64,000 bases of DNA. It comes from JAWXCF01 sp034440515 (GTDB lineage: Bacteria; Bacteroidota; Bacteroidia; CAILMK01). Where the stretch lies: positions 1 to 64,000 of the forward strand of contig JAWXCF010000099.1 of NCBI GenBank assembly GCA_034440515.1, in the 5' to 3' direction. Positions 8,733 to 17,980 of this stretch are shown piece after piece. Positions within the stretch are counted from its first letter, which is position 1; each line of letters starts with the position of its first letter. A model generated the notes under the pieces. The model saw only the letters and a list, made by a program, of their open reading frames with translations, had not been told where the DNA came from and did no database searches. The translations under genes were made by a program, and so were the position numbers.

Positions 8733-9255
8733 CCTCTGGCACTTCAGGTTTTTTTCTTTCTAAGGTTAAGTATTTATAGTTGTACTTGTTTTTTTCATCA
8801 GCCATAAATGTTTCATTACCCGTTATGTTCCATTCTTCATCATTTACTTTTGGGAAATATGCATCAGCCTCAAACGTATCTTCTATCACTGTGAAATAAA
8901 TTTTTTCTGCTAGGCTCAGGGTTTGTTTAAATATTTCTGCACCCCCTATTATAAATACTTCCTCCATATTTAATTGCCCTGCCTCATATATTGCTCTTCC
9001 TATAGATTGACAAGTAATAATATAGGGAGGGCATACATAGTATGGATTGTTGGTAAGTACAATAGTTTTTCTACCCGGTAATGTATTGTGATTAGATTCT
9101 ATAATGCTTTCATAGGTCTTCCTTCCCATTATTACGGCCTTACCTTGGGTTAGCTGTTTAAACCTTTTTAGGTCAGCTGGTAGATGCCACGGTAGGGTGT
9201 TGTTTAAACCTATAGCGTTGTTATTATCTACGGCAACTAAAAGACTAATTTTCAT
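8725..9255 (-). CDS. folA: dihydrofolate reductase
   Basis: A 176-residue enzyme that reduces dihydrofolate to tetrahydrofolate with NADPH. Family landmarks are all present: SLLVAVDNNNAIGLNNTLPWHLPADLKRF at the N-terminus (substrate loop and the PWHLPxDxxxF helix with the catalytic acid), VIMGRKTYESI, LPGRKTIVLT, and IIGGAEIF with the NADPH-binding glycines. It ends in a typical EDTFEADAYFP ... W segment. It follows thyA by 30 bases on the same strand. The pairing makes functional sense, because thymidylate synthase produces the dihydrofolate that this enzyme recycles. Confidence 0.97.
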   Translation of the reverse strand: MKISLLVAVDNNNAIGLNNTLPWHLPADLKRFKQLTQGKAVIMGRKTYESIIESNHNTLPGRKTIVLTNNPYYVCPPYIITCQSIGRAIYEAGQLNMEEVFIIGGAEIFKQTLSLAEKIYFTVIEDTFEADAYFPKVNDEEWNITGNETFMADEKNKYNYKYLTLERKKPEVPEVK

Positions 9256-9285
9256 AGGGCGAATATCTATAAATATTTGCTTGCT

Positions 9286-10080
9286 TTATATAGCGACTGG
9301 TGCTTTTATGCTAGGGTGTGGTTCATAATTTTTCAATTCAAAATCGGAAAATTGAAAATTATTTATGTCATACACTTCTTTATTGATCAACATTATTGGC
9401 AACTGCCTTGGAGTCCTACTTAACTGTAAGTTAACTTGTTCTAAATGATTGGTATAAATGTGAGCATCACCAAATGTAACAATTAGCTCCTTGTATTTCA
9501 GATTGCAAACCTGTGCAAACATCATAGTGAGTAGTGCGTAAGATGCTATATTAAATGGAACCCCTAAAAATAGGTCAGCGCTGCGCTGATACATCTGACA
9601 ACTTAATTCACCATCAGCTACATAGAATTGAAACATAGTATGGCAAGGCATTAGCGCCATTTTACTTAATTCACCTACATTCCAAGCATTTACTATAATT
9701 CTACGACTATCAGGATTATTCTTTAATTGTGTAACAACTTCCTCTAATTGATCTGTTGACTTTCCATTAGCATCAGTCCAGTCTCGCCACTGTTTACCAT
9801 ATACTGGGCCTAAGTTTCCTTGGTCATCAGCCCATTCATCCCAAATTTTTACGCCATTATCTTGCAGATACTTTATATTGGTTTCACCACTAATGAACCA
9901 GAGTAATTCATAAATAATACTTTTTAGGTGTACTTTTTTAGTAGTTACAAGAGGGAAACCCTCCCTAAGGTCAAATCTAAGTTGGGGCCCAAATAACGAA
10001 AGAGTGCCTGTGCCTGTACGGTCAGACTTGGTAACACCTTCATTTAAGACTTTGCGAAGTAAATCTAAATACTGTTGCAT
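9286..10080 (-). CDS. thyA: thymidylate synthase
   Basis: A 264-residue enzyme, the standard length for the short bacterial form. It methylates dUMP to dTMP using methylene-tetrahydrofolate. Visible motifs are the phosphate-binding KSDRTGTGT (residues 19-27), the RRIIVNAWN segment, the catalytic cysteine in MALMPCHTMFQFYV (about residues 142-155), QRSADLFLGVPFNIASYA, and the nucleotide-binding HIYTNHLEQ. The C-terminus PSIKAPVAI is intact. It is the first gene of a two-gene operon with folA. The 202 bases between it and the divergent pdhC gene must hold both promoters. Confidence 0.98.
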   Translation of the reverse strand: MQQYLDLLRKVLNEGVTKSDRTGTGTLSLFGPQLRFDLREGFPLVTTKKVHLKSIIYELLWFISGETNIKYLQDNGVKIWDEWADDQGNLGPVYGKQWRDWTDANGKSTDQLEEVVTQLKNNPDSRRIIVNAWNVGELSKMALMPCHTMFQFYVADGELSCQMYQRSADLFLGVPFNIASYALLTMMFAQVCNLKYKELIVTFGDAHIYTNHLEQVNLQLSRTPRQLPIMLINKEVYDINNFQFSDFELKNYEPHPSIKAPVAI

Positions 10081-10282
10081 AATTGTTCAGTTTCAAAGTA
10101 AATATATGCAATCGTATTTTGCACTGATTGAATAGCTGAAATTTTTAAAACATCAAATACAACAGTTGAGAACATAATTGTTTGGTGATGCTTTATATAT
10201 TTGCTGTGCAGATGGTTTAGCTTTATTTGCCAGACAATGATGCTCTCTTAATTAATTTTCTTATTTTTTCGAAATATATAAA

Positions 10283-11581
10283 ATGGCTGAAGTAATAAAA
10301 ATGCCCAGAATGAGTGACACTATGGAAGAAGGTGTCATAGTAAGCTGGTTGAAAAAAGTTGGCGATAAAGTTAAAACTGGAGATATACTAGCTGAGGTAG
10401 AGACAGATAAAGCTACTATGGAATTAGAAAATTATGTAGATGGTCAATTGCTTTATGTGGGGATTAAAGAAGGAGAATCAGTACCAGTAAATGGGATTAT
10501 AGCCATAATTGGTAAAGAGGGTGAAGACTTTGAGGCTTTACTAAAAGCTGATACTGGACCCAAAAAAGCCGATGAAATAGATCCAAAATCAGAAGAAAAG
10601 GAAGAACCTGCAATAAAAGAAGTTGAAATACCAAAGCAGGAAGATGAACCTAAAGTAGAAGTACAGGCTGAAAATACTGATACCAAAGAAACTGAAGCAG
10701 CACACGGCAATGACCGTTTAAAAATATCGCCTCTAGCTAAAAAAATAGCTGACGAAAAAGGCATAGATGTGCATCAGGTAAAGGGAACTGGTGACCACGG
10801 CAGAATAGTACGTAGAGATATTGAGGCATATCAGCCAGAGCAAGTGGGTAATGTAGAGAAAGAGAACAAAGCCACTCAATTGCCAGTAGTAGCTGGTACA
10901 GAACAGTTTGAAGATGTTCCACTTAGTCAAATGCGCAAGACAATTGCCAGAAGGTTGAGTGAAAGTATGTTTACTGCGCCGCATTTTTACCTAAATATAG
11001 AAGTAGAAATGAGCAGAGCAATTGCCGCCAGAAAATCAATCAATGATTTGTTAGGCACTAAAATTAGTTTTAACGATATAGTGATAAAGGCTGTTTCCGC
11101 AGCACTAATGCGTCATCCTAAGGTAAATAGCAGTTGGTTAGGCGATAAAATTAGATATAACAAGCACATAAATATTGGCGTAGCAATGGCTGTTGAGGAC
11201 GGTTTAATAGTCCCTGTAGTAAGATTTGCCAATAGCAAAGGTTTGAGCCATATTTCAGCGGAAGTGAAAGATTTCTCTGAAAAGGCTAAATCAAAAAAAT
11301 TACAACCAAGTGATTGGGAAGGAAATACTTTTACAATTAGTAACCTAGGTATGTTTGGCATTGAGGAATTTACTGCAATCATTAACCCACCTGATAGTTG
11401 CATTTTAGCTGTCGGGGCAATACAAGAGAAACCAATAGTGAAAGACGGGCAGGTTGTTCCTGGTAACTTAATGAAATTGACCTTAAGCTGTGACCATAGG
11501 GTAGTAGATGGTGCAACTGGTGCGCAATTTTTACAGACTCTTAAGGCAATGCTAGAGGAGCCTGTAACTATTTTAGCATAA
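10283..11581 (+). CDS. pdhC: dihydrolipoamide acetyltransferase (E2) of a 2-oxo acid dehydrogenase, probably pyruvate
   Basis: A 432-residue E2 subunit. Domains in order: one lipoyl domain (1-80) with the lipoyl lysine in VETDKATMELE; an acidic Glu/Lys/Pro linker (about 90-140); the peripheral subunit-binding domain (about 145-180, ISPLAKKIADEKGID then GTGDHGRIVRRDIEAY); and the catalytic acyltransferase core (about 205-432) with FNDIVIKA and the active-site motif SCDHRVVDGATGAQFL. The lipoyl and core sequences resemble pyruvate dehydrogenase E2 of Bacteroidota more than the oxoglutarate enzyme, but substrate choice is inference. E1 and E3 genes are not nearby. A TATATTTG box at 10196-10203 might be its promoter -7 element, though no -33 element is seen at normal spacing. 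Confidence 0.93.
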   Translation: MAEVIKMPRMSDTMEEGVIVSWLKKVGDKVKTGDILAEVETDKATMELENYVDGQLLYVGIKEGESVPVNGIIAIIGKEGEDFEALLKADTGPKKADEIDPKSEEKEEPAIKEVEIPKQEDEPKVEVQAENTDTKETEAAHGNDRLKISPLAKKIADEKGIDVHQVKGTGDHGRIVRRDIEAYQPEQVGNVEKENKATQLPVVAGTEQFEDVPLSQMRKTIARRLSESMFTAPHFYLNIEVEMSRAIAARKSINDLLGTKISFNDIVIKAVSAALMRHPKVNSSWLGDKIRYNKHINIGVAMAVEDGLIVPVVRFANSKGLSHISAEVKDFSEKAKSKKLQPSDWEGNTFTISNLGMFGIEEFTAIINPPDSCILAVGAIQEKPIVKDGQVVPGNLMKLTLSCDHRVVDGATGAQFLQTLKAMLEEPVTILA

Positions 11582-11781
11582 TTTAAACTATTTGAAGTAA
11601 TTTTTTGTATAATTGCAATGTTGATTATTGGTATAAATATTACCAATACAGCAAATTACCTTTCCACAGTCGTGAGTTAAAAAAGGGTAAAATCAGTATA
11701 GATTGCAAAAATTATTTCTTAATAAGACGTATTTGTATTGTACTTAGTAATTCAAATTTTAAATAAATATATATTATAATA

Positions 11782-14103
11782 ATGCCAAAACAGGCAGAAC
11801 TTGAGGTAATGTTATTACCTACGCTACAAAATTTAGCTAGAGACTACAAAGTAGCACAATACAGGAAATATAAAAGGCAGGAACTTATTGAAAAAATAAT
11901 GGAAGCTGCTGCAGATTTAGAGTCAGGTAAGACAGTACCAAAAACTGCGAAAACATCTAAATCCCCAAAATCCCTAATAAAGGCTTCAATCGAAAAATTA
12001 GCGAATGCTAGCGATTCAAATGAAAATGTTTCTCAACAAGTAAAATCTGAAACTATTCAAAATGAAAGCGGAGATAATGGTGCTGATGATAATCAAAATA
12101 TTGCACTTGTGAGGAAAAGAACGGTAAAGGTTTCAGAAAAAACGGCAAATTATAGCACTGATGCTAAAACAAAGCCAGGGAAACGCGAACAAGTTGAATC
12201 TAGTAAGGAGGAGCAAGCTGTTGAAGTTAGACAGATAGAGAAAGTACCTGTTGCAGAACAAACTGTAGAAAATAGTGAAGTATCTAAAGCTGATGAAGCT
12301 GAAACACCACAGACACCATCTACTGTAAGACCCCTAAGGAACGACGCAGAAAGGCTAACTAATGCATTAAGACGAAATTTTAGGGAAGGGCAGCGTGCAG
12401 AAGGCAATGATAGAAATCAGGACAGATTTAATAGTCAACATAATTCTTTCGAGCAAAGAAATGAACAGAATGCTCAACAGCCTGTAGAGAATAAAGTAGA
12501 AGGACAGGAGAAAAGATCAGAATTTCGCTCTGATTTTAGACAGGAGTCTAGACCTGAGGGAAGAACGGACAATAGGCAGGATTCAAGACCAGAGGGCAGA
12601 ATAGACAATAGGCAAGAGGCAAGGCAGGATGGTAGAGTTGATAATAGGCAAGAACCAAGACTAGAGGGTAGAATAGATAATAGGCAAGAACCAAGACCAG
12701 AGGATAGAATAGACAATAGGCAGGAGCCTAGACCAGAGGGCAGAATAGACAATAGGCAAGAGCCAAGGCAGGATGGTAGAGTTGATAATAGGCAAGAACC
12801 AAGGCAAGATTCAAGATTTCCTCAAAATAGAAATGAAAATCAACGTGGTGACGGCAACATTACTCAACGCAGACCAAACCCAAATCTAGACCGTCAACCT
12901 AATCGCCCCGTTAACGCACAAGAAAGCAGACCAAGTAATCCTAATCAGTTTAGGCAAAACGCAGCCCCAGTAGTACCAGAGTTTGAAATTCCAGTAATAG
13001 CAGAGGGAGTGGTAGAAATAATACAAGATGGCTACGGCTTTATGCGTAGTAGTGACTATAACTATATGCCATCTCCTGACGACGTGTACGTATCTCCTTC
13101 GCAAATTAAATTATTTGGATTACGAACAGGTGATACAGTTGAGGGAAGCATACGCCCACCTAAAGAGGGAGAAAAATACTTTGCATTAACTAAAGTAGAT
13201 AGAATAAACGGTAGGATACCAGCAGAGGTGCGTGATAGAATTGGCTTCGAGCATTTAACGCCATTATTCCCACAAGAGAAATTAAACTTATTTACTAAGT
13301 CTGATCAGGTCAGCACCAGAATAATAGACTTATTTAGCCCTATAGGTAAGGGGCAAAGGGGACTAATAGTTGCACAACCTAAAACGGGTAAAACAATATT
13401 GTTGCAACAAATAGCTAATGCTATAGCTACCAATCACCCTGAGGTGTATATGATCATCTTACTAATAGATGAGCGCCCAGAGGAAGTTACAGATATGCAA
13501 CGAAATGTAAATGCTGAAGTAATAAGCTCAACATTTGATGAGCCTGCAGAGAAACACGTTCGTATAGCTAACATTATACTAGAGAAAGCAAAAAGACTGG
13601 TTGAATGTGGACACGATGTTGTTATATTATTAGATAGCATAACTAGGTTAGCTAGAGCATATAATACAACTGCACCAGCAAGTGGTAAAATATTATCAGG
13701 TGGTGTCGATAGCAATGCGTTGCACAAACCTAAGCGTTTCTTTGGGGCAGCTAGAAATGTAGAAAATGGAGGGTCGCTTACCATAATCGCTACTGCACTG
13801 ACAGAAACTGGTAGCAAAATGGATGAAGTTATATTTGAGGAGTTTAAAGGTACCGGTAATATGGAGTTACAACTAGACAGGAAATTAGCTAATAAGCGTA
13901 TTTACCCTGCCATAGATGTTCCAGCCAGTAGCACTCGTCGTGAAGACCTTTTGATTAGCAAAGATAAATTGCAGAAAATATGGATATTGCGTAAGTATTT
14001 AAGCGATATGAATCCAGAGGAGGCTATGAGCGAATTGAATAAAAGAATGGGCAATACCCTAAGTAATGACGAGTTCTTAGTAAGTATGAATAGTAGTAAA
14101 TAG
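11782..14103 (+). CDS. rho: transcription termination factor Rho with long repeat-containing N-terminal insert
   Basis: A 773-residue protein, against about 420 in E. coli. Residues 1-45 form the Rho N-terminal helical domain (LLPTLQNLARDYKVAQYRK). Residues 50-400 are an inserted, highly charged and probably disordered region rich in Glu, Arg, Gln and Asn, containing a 12-residue tandem repeat (see separate entry). The cold-shock-like RNA-binding domain begins near residue 408 (VVEIIQDGYGFMRS). The ATPase core follows, with Walker A QPKTGKT near 535 and ILLIDERPEEVTDM. All core motifs look intact, so it should be an active hexameric helicase. Long Rho inserts are known in Bacteroidota and Actinobacteria and are thought to add RNA contacts or promote condensation. 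Confidence 0.96.
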   Translation: MPKQAELEVMLLPTLQNLARDYKVAQYRKYKRQELIEKIMEAAADLESGKTVPKTAKTSKSPKSLIKASIEKLANASDSNENVSQQVKSETIQNESGDNGADDNQNIALVRKRTVKVSEKTANYSTDAKTKPGKREQVESSKEEQAVEVRQIEKVPVAEQTVENSEVSKADEAETPQTPSTVRPLRNDAERLTNALRRNFREGQRAEGNDRNQDRFNSQHNSFEQRNEQNAQQPVENKVEGQEKRSEFRSDFRQESRPEGRTDNRQDSRPEGRIDNRQEARQDGRVDNRQEPRLEGRIDNRQEPRPEDRIDNRQEPRPEGRIDNRQEPRQDGRVDNRQEPRQDSRFPQNRNENQRGDGNITQRRPNPNLDRQPNRPVNAQESRPSNPNQFRQNAAPVVPEFEIPVIAEGVVEIIQDGYGFMRSSDYNYMPSPDDVYVSPSQIKLFGLRTGDTVEGSIRPPKEGEKYFALTKVDRINGRIPAEVRDRIGFEHLTPLFPQEKLNLFTKSDQVSTRIIDLFSPIGKGQRGLIVAQPKTGKTILLQQIANAIATNHPEVYMIILLIDERPEEVTDMQRNVNAEVISSTFDEPAEKHVRIANIILEKAKRLVECGHDVVILLDSITRLARAYNTTAPASGKILSGGVDSNALHKPKRFFGAARNVENGGSLTIIATALTETGSKMDEVIFEEFKGTGNMELQLDRKLANKRIYPAIDVPASSTRREDLLISKDKLQKIWILRKYLSDMNPEEAMSELNKRMGNTLSNDEFLVSMNSSK
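12550..12820 (+). repeat. 36-base tandem repeats within rho
   Basis: About seven copies of a 36-base unit encode the 12-residue repeat RPEGRIDNRQEP, with variants RQDGRVDNRQEP and RLEGRIDNRQEP (about residues 257-346). The frame is never broken. Two adjacent variants recur in the same order, which suggests duplication of longer blocks. Confidence 0.85.
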
Positions 14104-14119
14104 GTTTTGCTACAACCAC

Positions 14120-17098
14120 TTAACTAAATAGAATATCAATATCTTCTGTACTTAAACCTTGGTCAAACCCAGTATTGGTTTGTATTAAATCAAAACTTAG
14201 TTTGGCCTTGCGTTCTTGTAGTAACAGTATTTTCTCCTCAACCGTATTTTTGGTGATGAACTTGTAGGCAAATACCTTTTTGTCTTGACCAATTCTGTGG
14301 GCACGATTTATTGCTTGTTTCTCAGTAGCAGGGTTCCACCAAGGGTCACACATAAACACATAGTCAGCTTCTGTTAGGTTCAGTCCGACACCGCCAGCCT
14401 TTAGTGAAATTAAGAAAATAGGCTTATCATTGCCCGATGCTTTGAAATTTTCTATTTCTTGTTGTCTATATCTGCTTTGACCAGTTAAATAGTTATAGGC
14501 ATAACCTTTTTCAGTTAGCCAATCTCTGATAAGATCTAGGTGCTTTACGAATTGACTGAATACTAAAATTCTGTGATTTTTAGAGATTATATTTTCTAGA
14601 TTGGCAGTAATGTCTTGAAATTTTCCACTTGATCCTTCATAACTATTATCAGCTAGGTAAGGGTGATTGGCAATTTGTCTGAGCTGCATTAATCCCTTCA
14701 ATATCATAAACCTAGAGCTGTTAGGTATACCCTGACCTGATTTGTCAAATATTATTTTTCTATATTGATTTCGAACCAATTCGTAGCGCATTGCCTGTTC
14801 TGGTTCCATTTCACTAAAGTAAATTTTCTCGGTCAACTCAGGTAAATCTTTGGCGACTTGGTCTTTCGTCCGTCTTAATATAAATGGATGTATTAGAGCT
14901 TTAAGTTTATTTTTTTTAACTTCATTGTTTTTTTTCTCTATTGGGTTTACAAATTCATCTTTAAAATACCTGTAACTGCCTAACATTCCTGGATTTAAGA
15001 AGCTCATTTGCGACCATAAATCTATTAAACTATTCTCTATAGGAGTACCACTTAGGGTTAATTTGTGCATAGCCTTAAGCTTTTTAACTGCTTGACTTAC
15101 TTTTGCTACTGGGTTTTTTATTACTTGACTTTCATCTAAAATGACGTAATTAAATTGCATTTTGCTCAATTTATCAATATCATTTCTTACTGCACCATAG
15201 GTAGTAAGTATCACATCAGAATACTTGAATCTGTGTATATTGTCGTGCCTATCTGTTCCAGTATATGTAAGTATTTTTAAGTCTGGGGCCCATTTCTTTA
15301 TCTCAAAGTACCAGTTGTGTATTAGTGAGGTAGGCATCACTATAAGAGTAGGTATGGTTTTAATTATGGTTATGCCATCGGGTTCTAATAGCTCGCTGTC
15401 ATTCTTATCTATAAAGTTTTCTACGCCAACTAATTCTGGTTTTGCTACAGTATTTTGCTCTTTTATACTGGTCAGCAGGGCTAATGTTTGTATGGTTTTA
15501 CCCAATCCCATATCATCAGCTAAGCACCCACCGAATCTATTATCTTTTAGGTAATTCAGCCAGTTGAAGCCTTCGATTTGATAAGGTCTAAGTATTGAAC
15601 GGTATTGAACTGGGAGTTCGGTATTTATATCAGGCTTACTCAACTCCCTGTATTTCAAGTAAAAATTCTTATCTGGTATTGCTTGCTTTACTTTAGGGTT
15701 AATTAGATTATCTAACAGACTGTAATGATGCCGTTTAATTGACATATTATTTCCTGAGCTTTGACTTAACGTCATCAATTCACGATAATGTACGAACCAT
15801 TCCTCTGGTATTATAGCTAGGGTACCGTCAGGCAATGGGAATTCAGATATTTGCTCTAGTATATATTTCTTCAGTTGGATAAAAGGAACTGAAAAATTTC
15901 CAAATTGTACATAAGCTTCAATATCAAACCAGTCTTGTTTTTCCTCTATTGATATGTTTAAGCTAATTTTTCCTAAGAAGTATTTATTTACATCTTCATC
16001 TTGCCTTATTTCTACTCCATTCTCGCTCAGCTTATCCTTATTATCATTTAACCAAGTGATAATGTTATAGCTACTTTGATTTGGGTTAATACTTGTTGGT
16101 TCCCATTGGGCACCAGATATGTGTTTTAGATGAAATTCCTTTAGCAAATCTGTAAATGAATTCTCTATTGCTTTTTGTCTATTTATTTTATAGTAAATGT
16201 ATTCATCATCTTTATCACGTACCATTTTTACTTGTACAGCTTTGGTATCAGATGCAGGAATTAACTCATTTTGATAATTGAAATATAGTGTTAAAGCTGG
16301 CTTTCCTGTCCAGTTTAGGTCAAGTTTGAGTATTGCCTTTGGTGTTACATTTACATTTATTATATCGAAACCCTTACTAATAACTGTGTGATTTTCAATA
16401 AGAGAGGTTATGAATTTTCTATAATATAGCGGTTCAGATTCTCGCTTAATTTGTATGCACCACTTTGTGAAAAAAGGCTGTAATTTTTTGCCATCCATTT
16501 CACTACTAAACTTATAAACTTGATCTTCAACTAATAAAACACAAGGTTTTGTTACTATTACTTCTGGCTCTTTATTTAGCAGCGATATCGTTTCGTCTAG
16601 TATTCGGAATGTGGGGTAGTAGCGTGTGCCTTCCTCGTCTCTAACAAAGTGAAAATGAGTTGTTACAGGCTCATCATTTAAATTTAGCAGCGATTGTGCA
16701 GGGTTACCACTTTTACCCATTACATATATTTGCTTATCAGAAAGTAATTCAAATATGCTAACCAGTTTTTGCTCTATGTATGGTCTAATAGCCTCTTCCA
16801 ATAGCTTAGGGGTCAAAAACCTAGCCATAAACTCGTCAGGTTTTATTTCTTTCTTGCTAAATTTCTTGGTTATTTCCTTATCGCTATATTCTGCAATTAA
16901 GTGAATTAGGCCAATATCTGCATCATTTAATTGCTCATTAAAATCGGGAATATTAATTGGATTAACTCGCTGATAAGTCAAGCTTAATGTATCATTAGCA
17001 GTTAATTGCACAGCAAATACTTCCACTAAGGGACCTAACTTATTTCCAGTTAATAGACTGTAAACTATTTGATAACTTTTATCTGTATCTACTCGCAC
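14120..17098 (-). CDS. SNF2-family DEAD/DEAH helicase-like ATPase
   Basis: A 992-residue Swi2/Snf2-type double-stranded DNA translocase. The first 480 residues are a poorly conserved N-terminal region. The ATPase follows: Walker A LADDMGLGKTIQTL (about 520-533), motif II DESQ (about 652, in place of DEAH), TLSGTPIENSL (motif III), and in the second RecA lobe VFSQFVKHLDLI, GGVGLNLTEADYV and the SNF2 signature RAHRIGQDKKV (about 925-935). Translation appears to start at GTG 17098, because no in-frame ATG precedes the conserved region closely. It converges on rho. Bacterial members are linked to RNA polymerase recycling (RapA-like) or DNA metabolism; the exact role here is unknown. Confidence 0.92.
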   Translation of the reverse strand: MRVDTDKSYQIVYSLLTGNKLGPLVEVFAVQLTANDTLSLTYQRVNPINIPDFNEQLNDADIGLIHLIAEYSDKEITKKFSKKEIKPDEFMARFLTPKLLEEAIRPYIEQKLVSIFELLSDKQIYVMGKSGNPAQSLLNLNDEPVTTHFHFVRDEEGTRYYPTFRILDETISLLNKEPEVIVTKPCVLLVEDQVYKFSSEMDGKKLQPFFTKWCIQIKRESEPLYYRKFITSLIENHTVISKGFDIINVNVTPKAILKLDLNWTGKPALTLYFNYQNELIPASDTKAVQVKMVRDKDDEYIYYKINRQKAIENSFTDLLKEFHLKHISGAQWEPTSINPNQSSYNIITWLNDNKDKLSENGVEIRQDEDVNKYFLGKISLNISIEEKQDWFDIEAYVQFGNFSVPFIQLKKYILEQISEFPLPDGTLAIIPEEWFVHYRELMTLSQSSGNNMSIKRHHYSLLDNLINPKVKQAIPDKNFYLKYRELSKPDINTELPVQYRSILRPYQIEGFNWLNYLKDNRFGGCLADDMGLGKTIQTLALLTSIKEQNTVAKPELVGVENFIDKNDSELLEPDGITIIKTIPTLIVMPTSLIHNWYFEIKKWAPDLKILTYTGTDRHDNIHRFKYSDVILTTYGAVRNDIDKLSKMQFNYVILDESQVIKNPVAKVSQAVKKLKAMHKLTLSGTPIENSLIDLWSQMSFLNPGMLGSYRYFKDEFVNPIEKKNNEVKKNKLKALIHPFILRRTKDQVAKDLPELTEKIYFSEMEPEQAMRYELVRNQYRKIIFDKSGQGIPNSSRFMILKGLMQLRQIANHPYLADNSYEGSSGKFQDITANLENIISKNHRILVFSQFVKHLDLIRDWLTEKGYAYNYLTGQSRYRQQEIENFKASGNDKPIFLISLKAGGVGLNLTEADYVFMCDPWWNPATEKQAINRAHRIGQDKKVFAYKFITKNTVEEKILLLQERKAKLSFDLIQTNTGFDQGLSTEDIDILFS

Positions 17099-17125
17099 TG
17101 TACCTGAATTTTAGACAATAATTAT

Positions 17126-17133
17126 CAAAGGTA
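17126..17133 (-). promoter_or_regulatory. candidate -7 element for the SNF2 gene
   Basis: On the minus strand this reads TACCTTTG, an exact match to the Bacteroidota TAnnTTTG box. It lies 28 bases upstream of the GTG start, implying a leader of about 20 bases. No TTG is seen at the usual distance upstream, so support is moderate. Confidence 0.4.
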
Positions 17134-17194
17134 CGGCAGTATGTAGTTACGAATGGGTTTAAAAAAAAGTATAGTTGAAATTGATAAAAGGCTT

Positions 17195-17980
17195 CTAATT
17201 TTCTACTGTGCCTTCAAATACAAATTGGGCAGAGCCACATAGCCATACATCAGTGAAATCTATTGTATTAGCTGTGAACAATATTTGTAGAAGGCCACCT
17301 ACTACTTTTACTTTAACTTTATGTTTACCCTCTGTATTGTTATAACTGCGATGATAAGATAAAGCTGATGCAACTGCGCCAGTTCCACAACTCAGGGTTT
17401 CGTCCTCTACACCACGTTCGTATGTTCTAATAGAAATTGAGTCTTGCCCCAAAACTTGTACAAAATTTACATTAATGCCATCTTGCTTAAATTTATCATT
17501 ATACCTAATTAATCCAGCTTCGCTAATAAGCTGAAAGTCTGCCACATTGTTTACAAATTTTACATAATGTGGTGAGCCAGTATTTAGTATTAAATCTTCA
17601 CCAAATAACTGAATATTGCTTAGGTCTTTCATTTTTAACTCAACTATTCCATCCCAAATGTTGGCTGTATGTTCACCGTCTATGGCTGTAAACGAACAGG
17701 TTTCTCTTATTAAGTTGTTTCGTTCTGCAAATGCGACTATACATCTGCCGCCATTACCGCACATTGTACTTTCTTTACCATCGCTATTGTAATACACCAT
17801 CTTGAAATCGCTTCCTTCAACATTCTGTAACAAAATGAGCCCATCTGCTCCTATGCCAAACTGTCTATTGCACAATTTCTCTATCAGCAATTGATTATCA
17901 GCCGGAAAATTAAACTCCCGATCATCTATGATTATAAAATCATTACCAGTACCTTGATACTTACTAAATGCAATACTCAT
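17195..17980 (-). CDS. dapF: diaminopimelate epimerase
   Basis: A 261-residue enzyme interconverting LL- and meso-diaminopimelate for lysine and peptidoglycan synthesis. It begins FSKYQGTGNDFIIIDDR and has both catalytic cysteines: STMCGNGGRC (first, about residue 73) and ETLSCGTGAVAS (second, about residue 198). The N-terminal and C-terminal halves show the expected pseudo-two-fold arrangement. Its ATG overlaps the stop of the preceding anti-sigma-like gene by 4 bases, so translation of this biosynthetic gene is coupled to an ECF sigma operon, which is an unusual partner. A run of eight T follows downstream, without a hairpin. Confidence 0.96.
   Translation of the reverse strand: MSIAFSKYQGTGNDFIIIDDREFNFPADNQLLIEKLCNRQFGIGADGLILLQNVEGSDFKMVYYNSDGKESTMCGNGGRCIVAFAERNNLIRETCSFTAIDGEHTANIWDGIVELKMKDLSNIQLFGEDLILNTGSPHYVKFVNNVADFQLISEAGLIRYNDKFKQDGINVNFVQVLGQDSISIRTYERGVEDETLSCGTGAVASALSYHRSYNNTEGKHKVKVKVVGGLLQILFTANTIDFTDVWLCGSAQFVFEGTVEN

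Noticed and set aside
10196..10203. TATATTTG as a firm promoter for pdhC
   Set aside because: The nearest TTG is only 15 bp upstream, outside the usual spacing, so it is mentioned only in the gene entry.
12474..12752. Minus-strand open frame of Ser/Leu/Gly repeats inside rho
   Set aside because: Antisense shadow of the 36-base repeats; the plus-strand frame continues intact into the Rho core.
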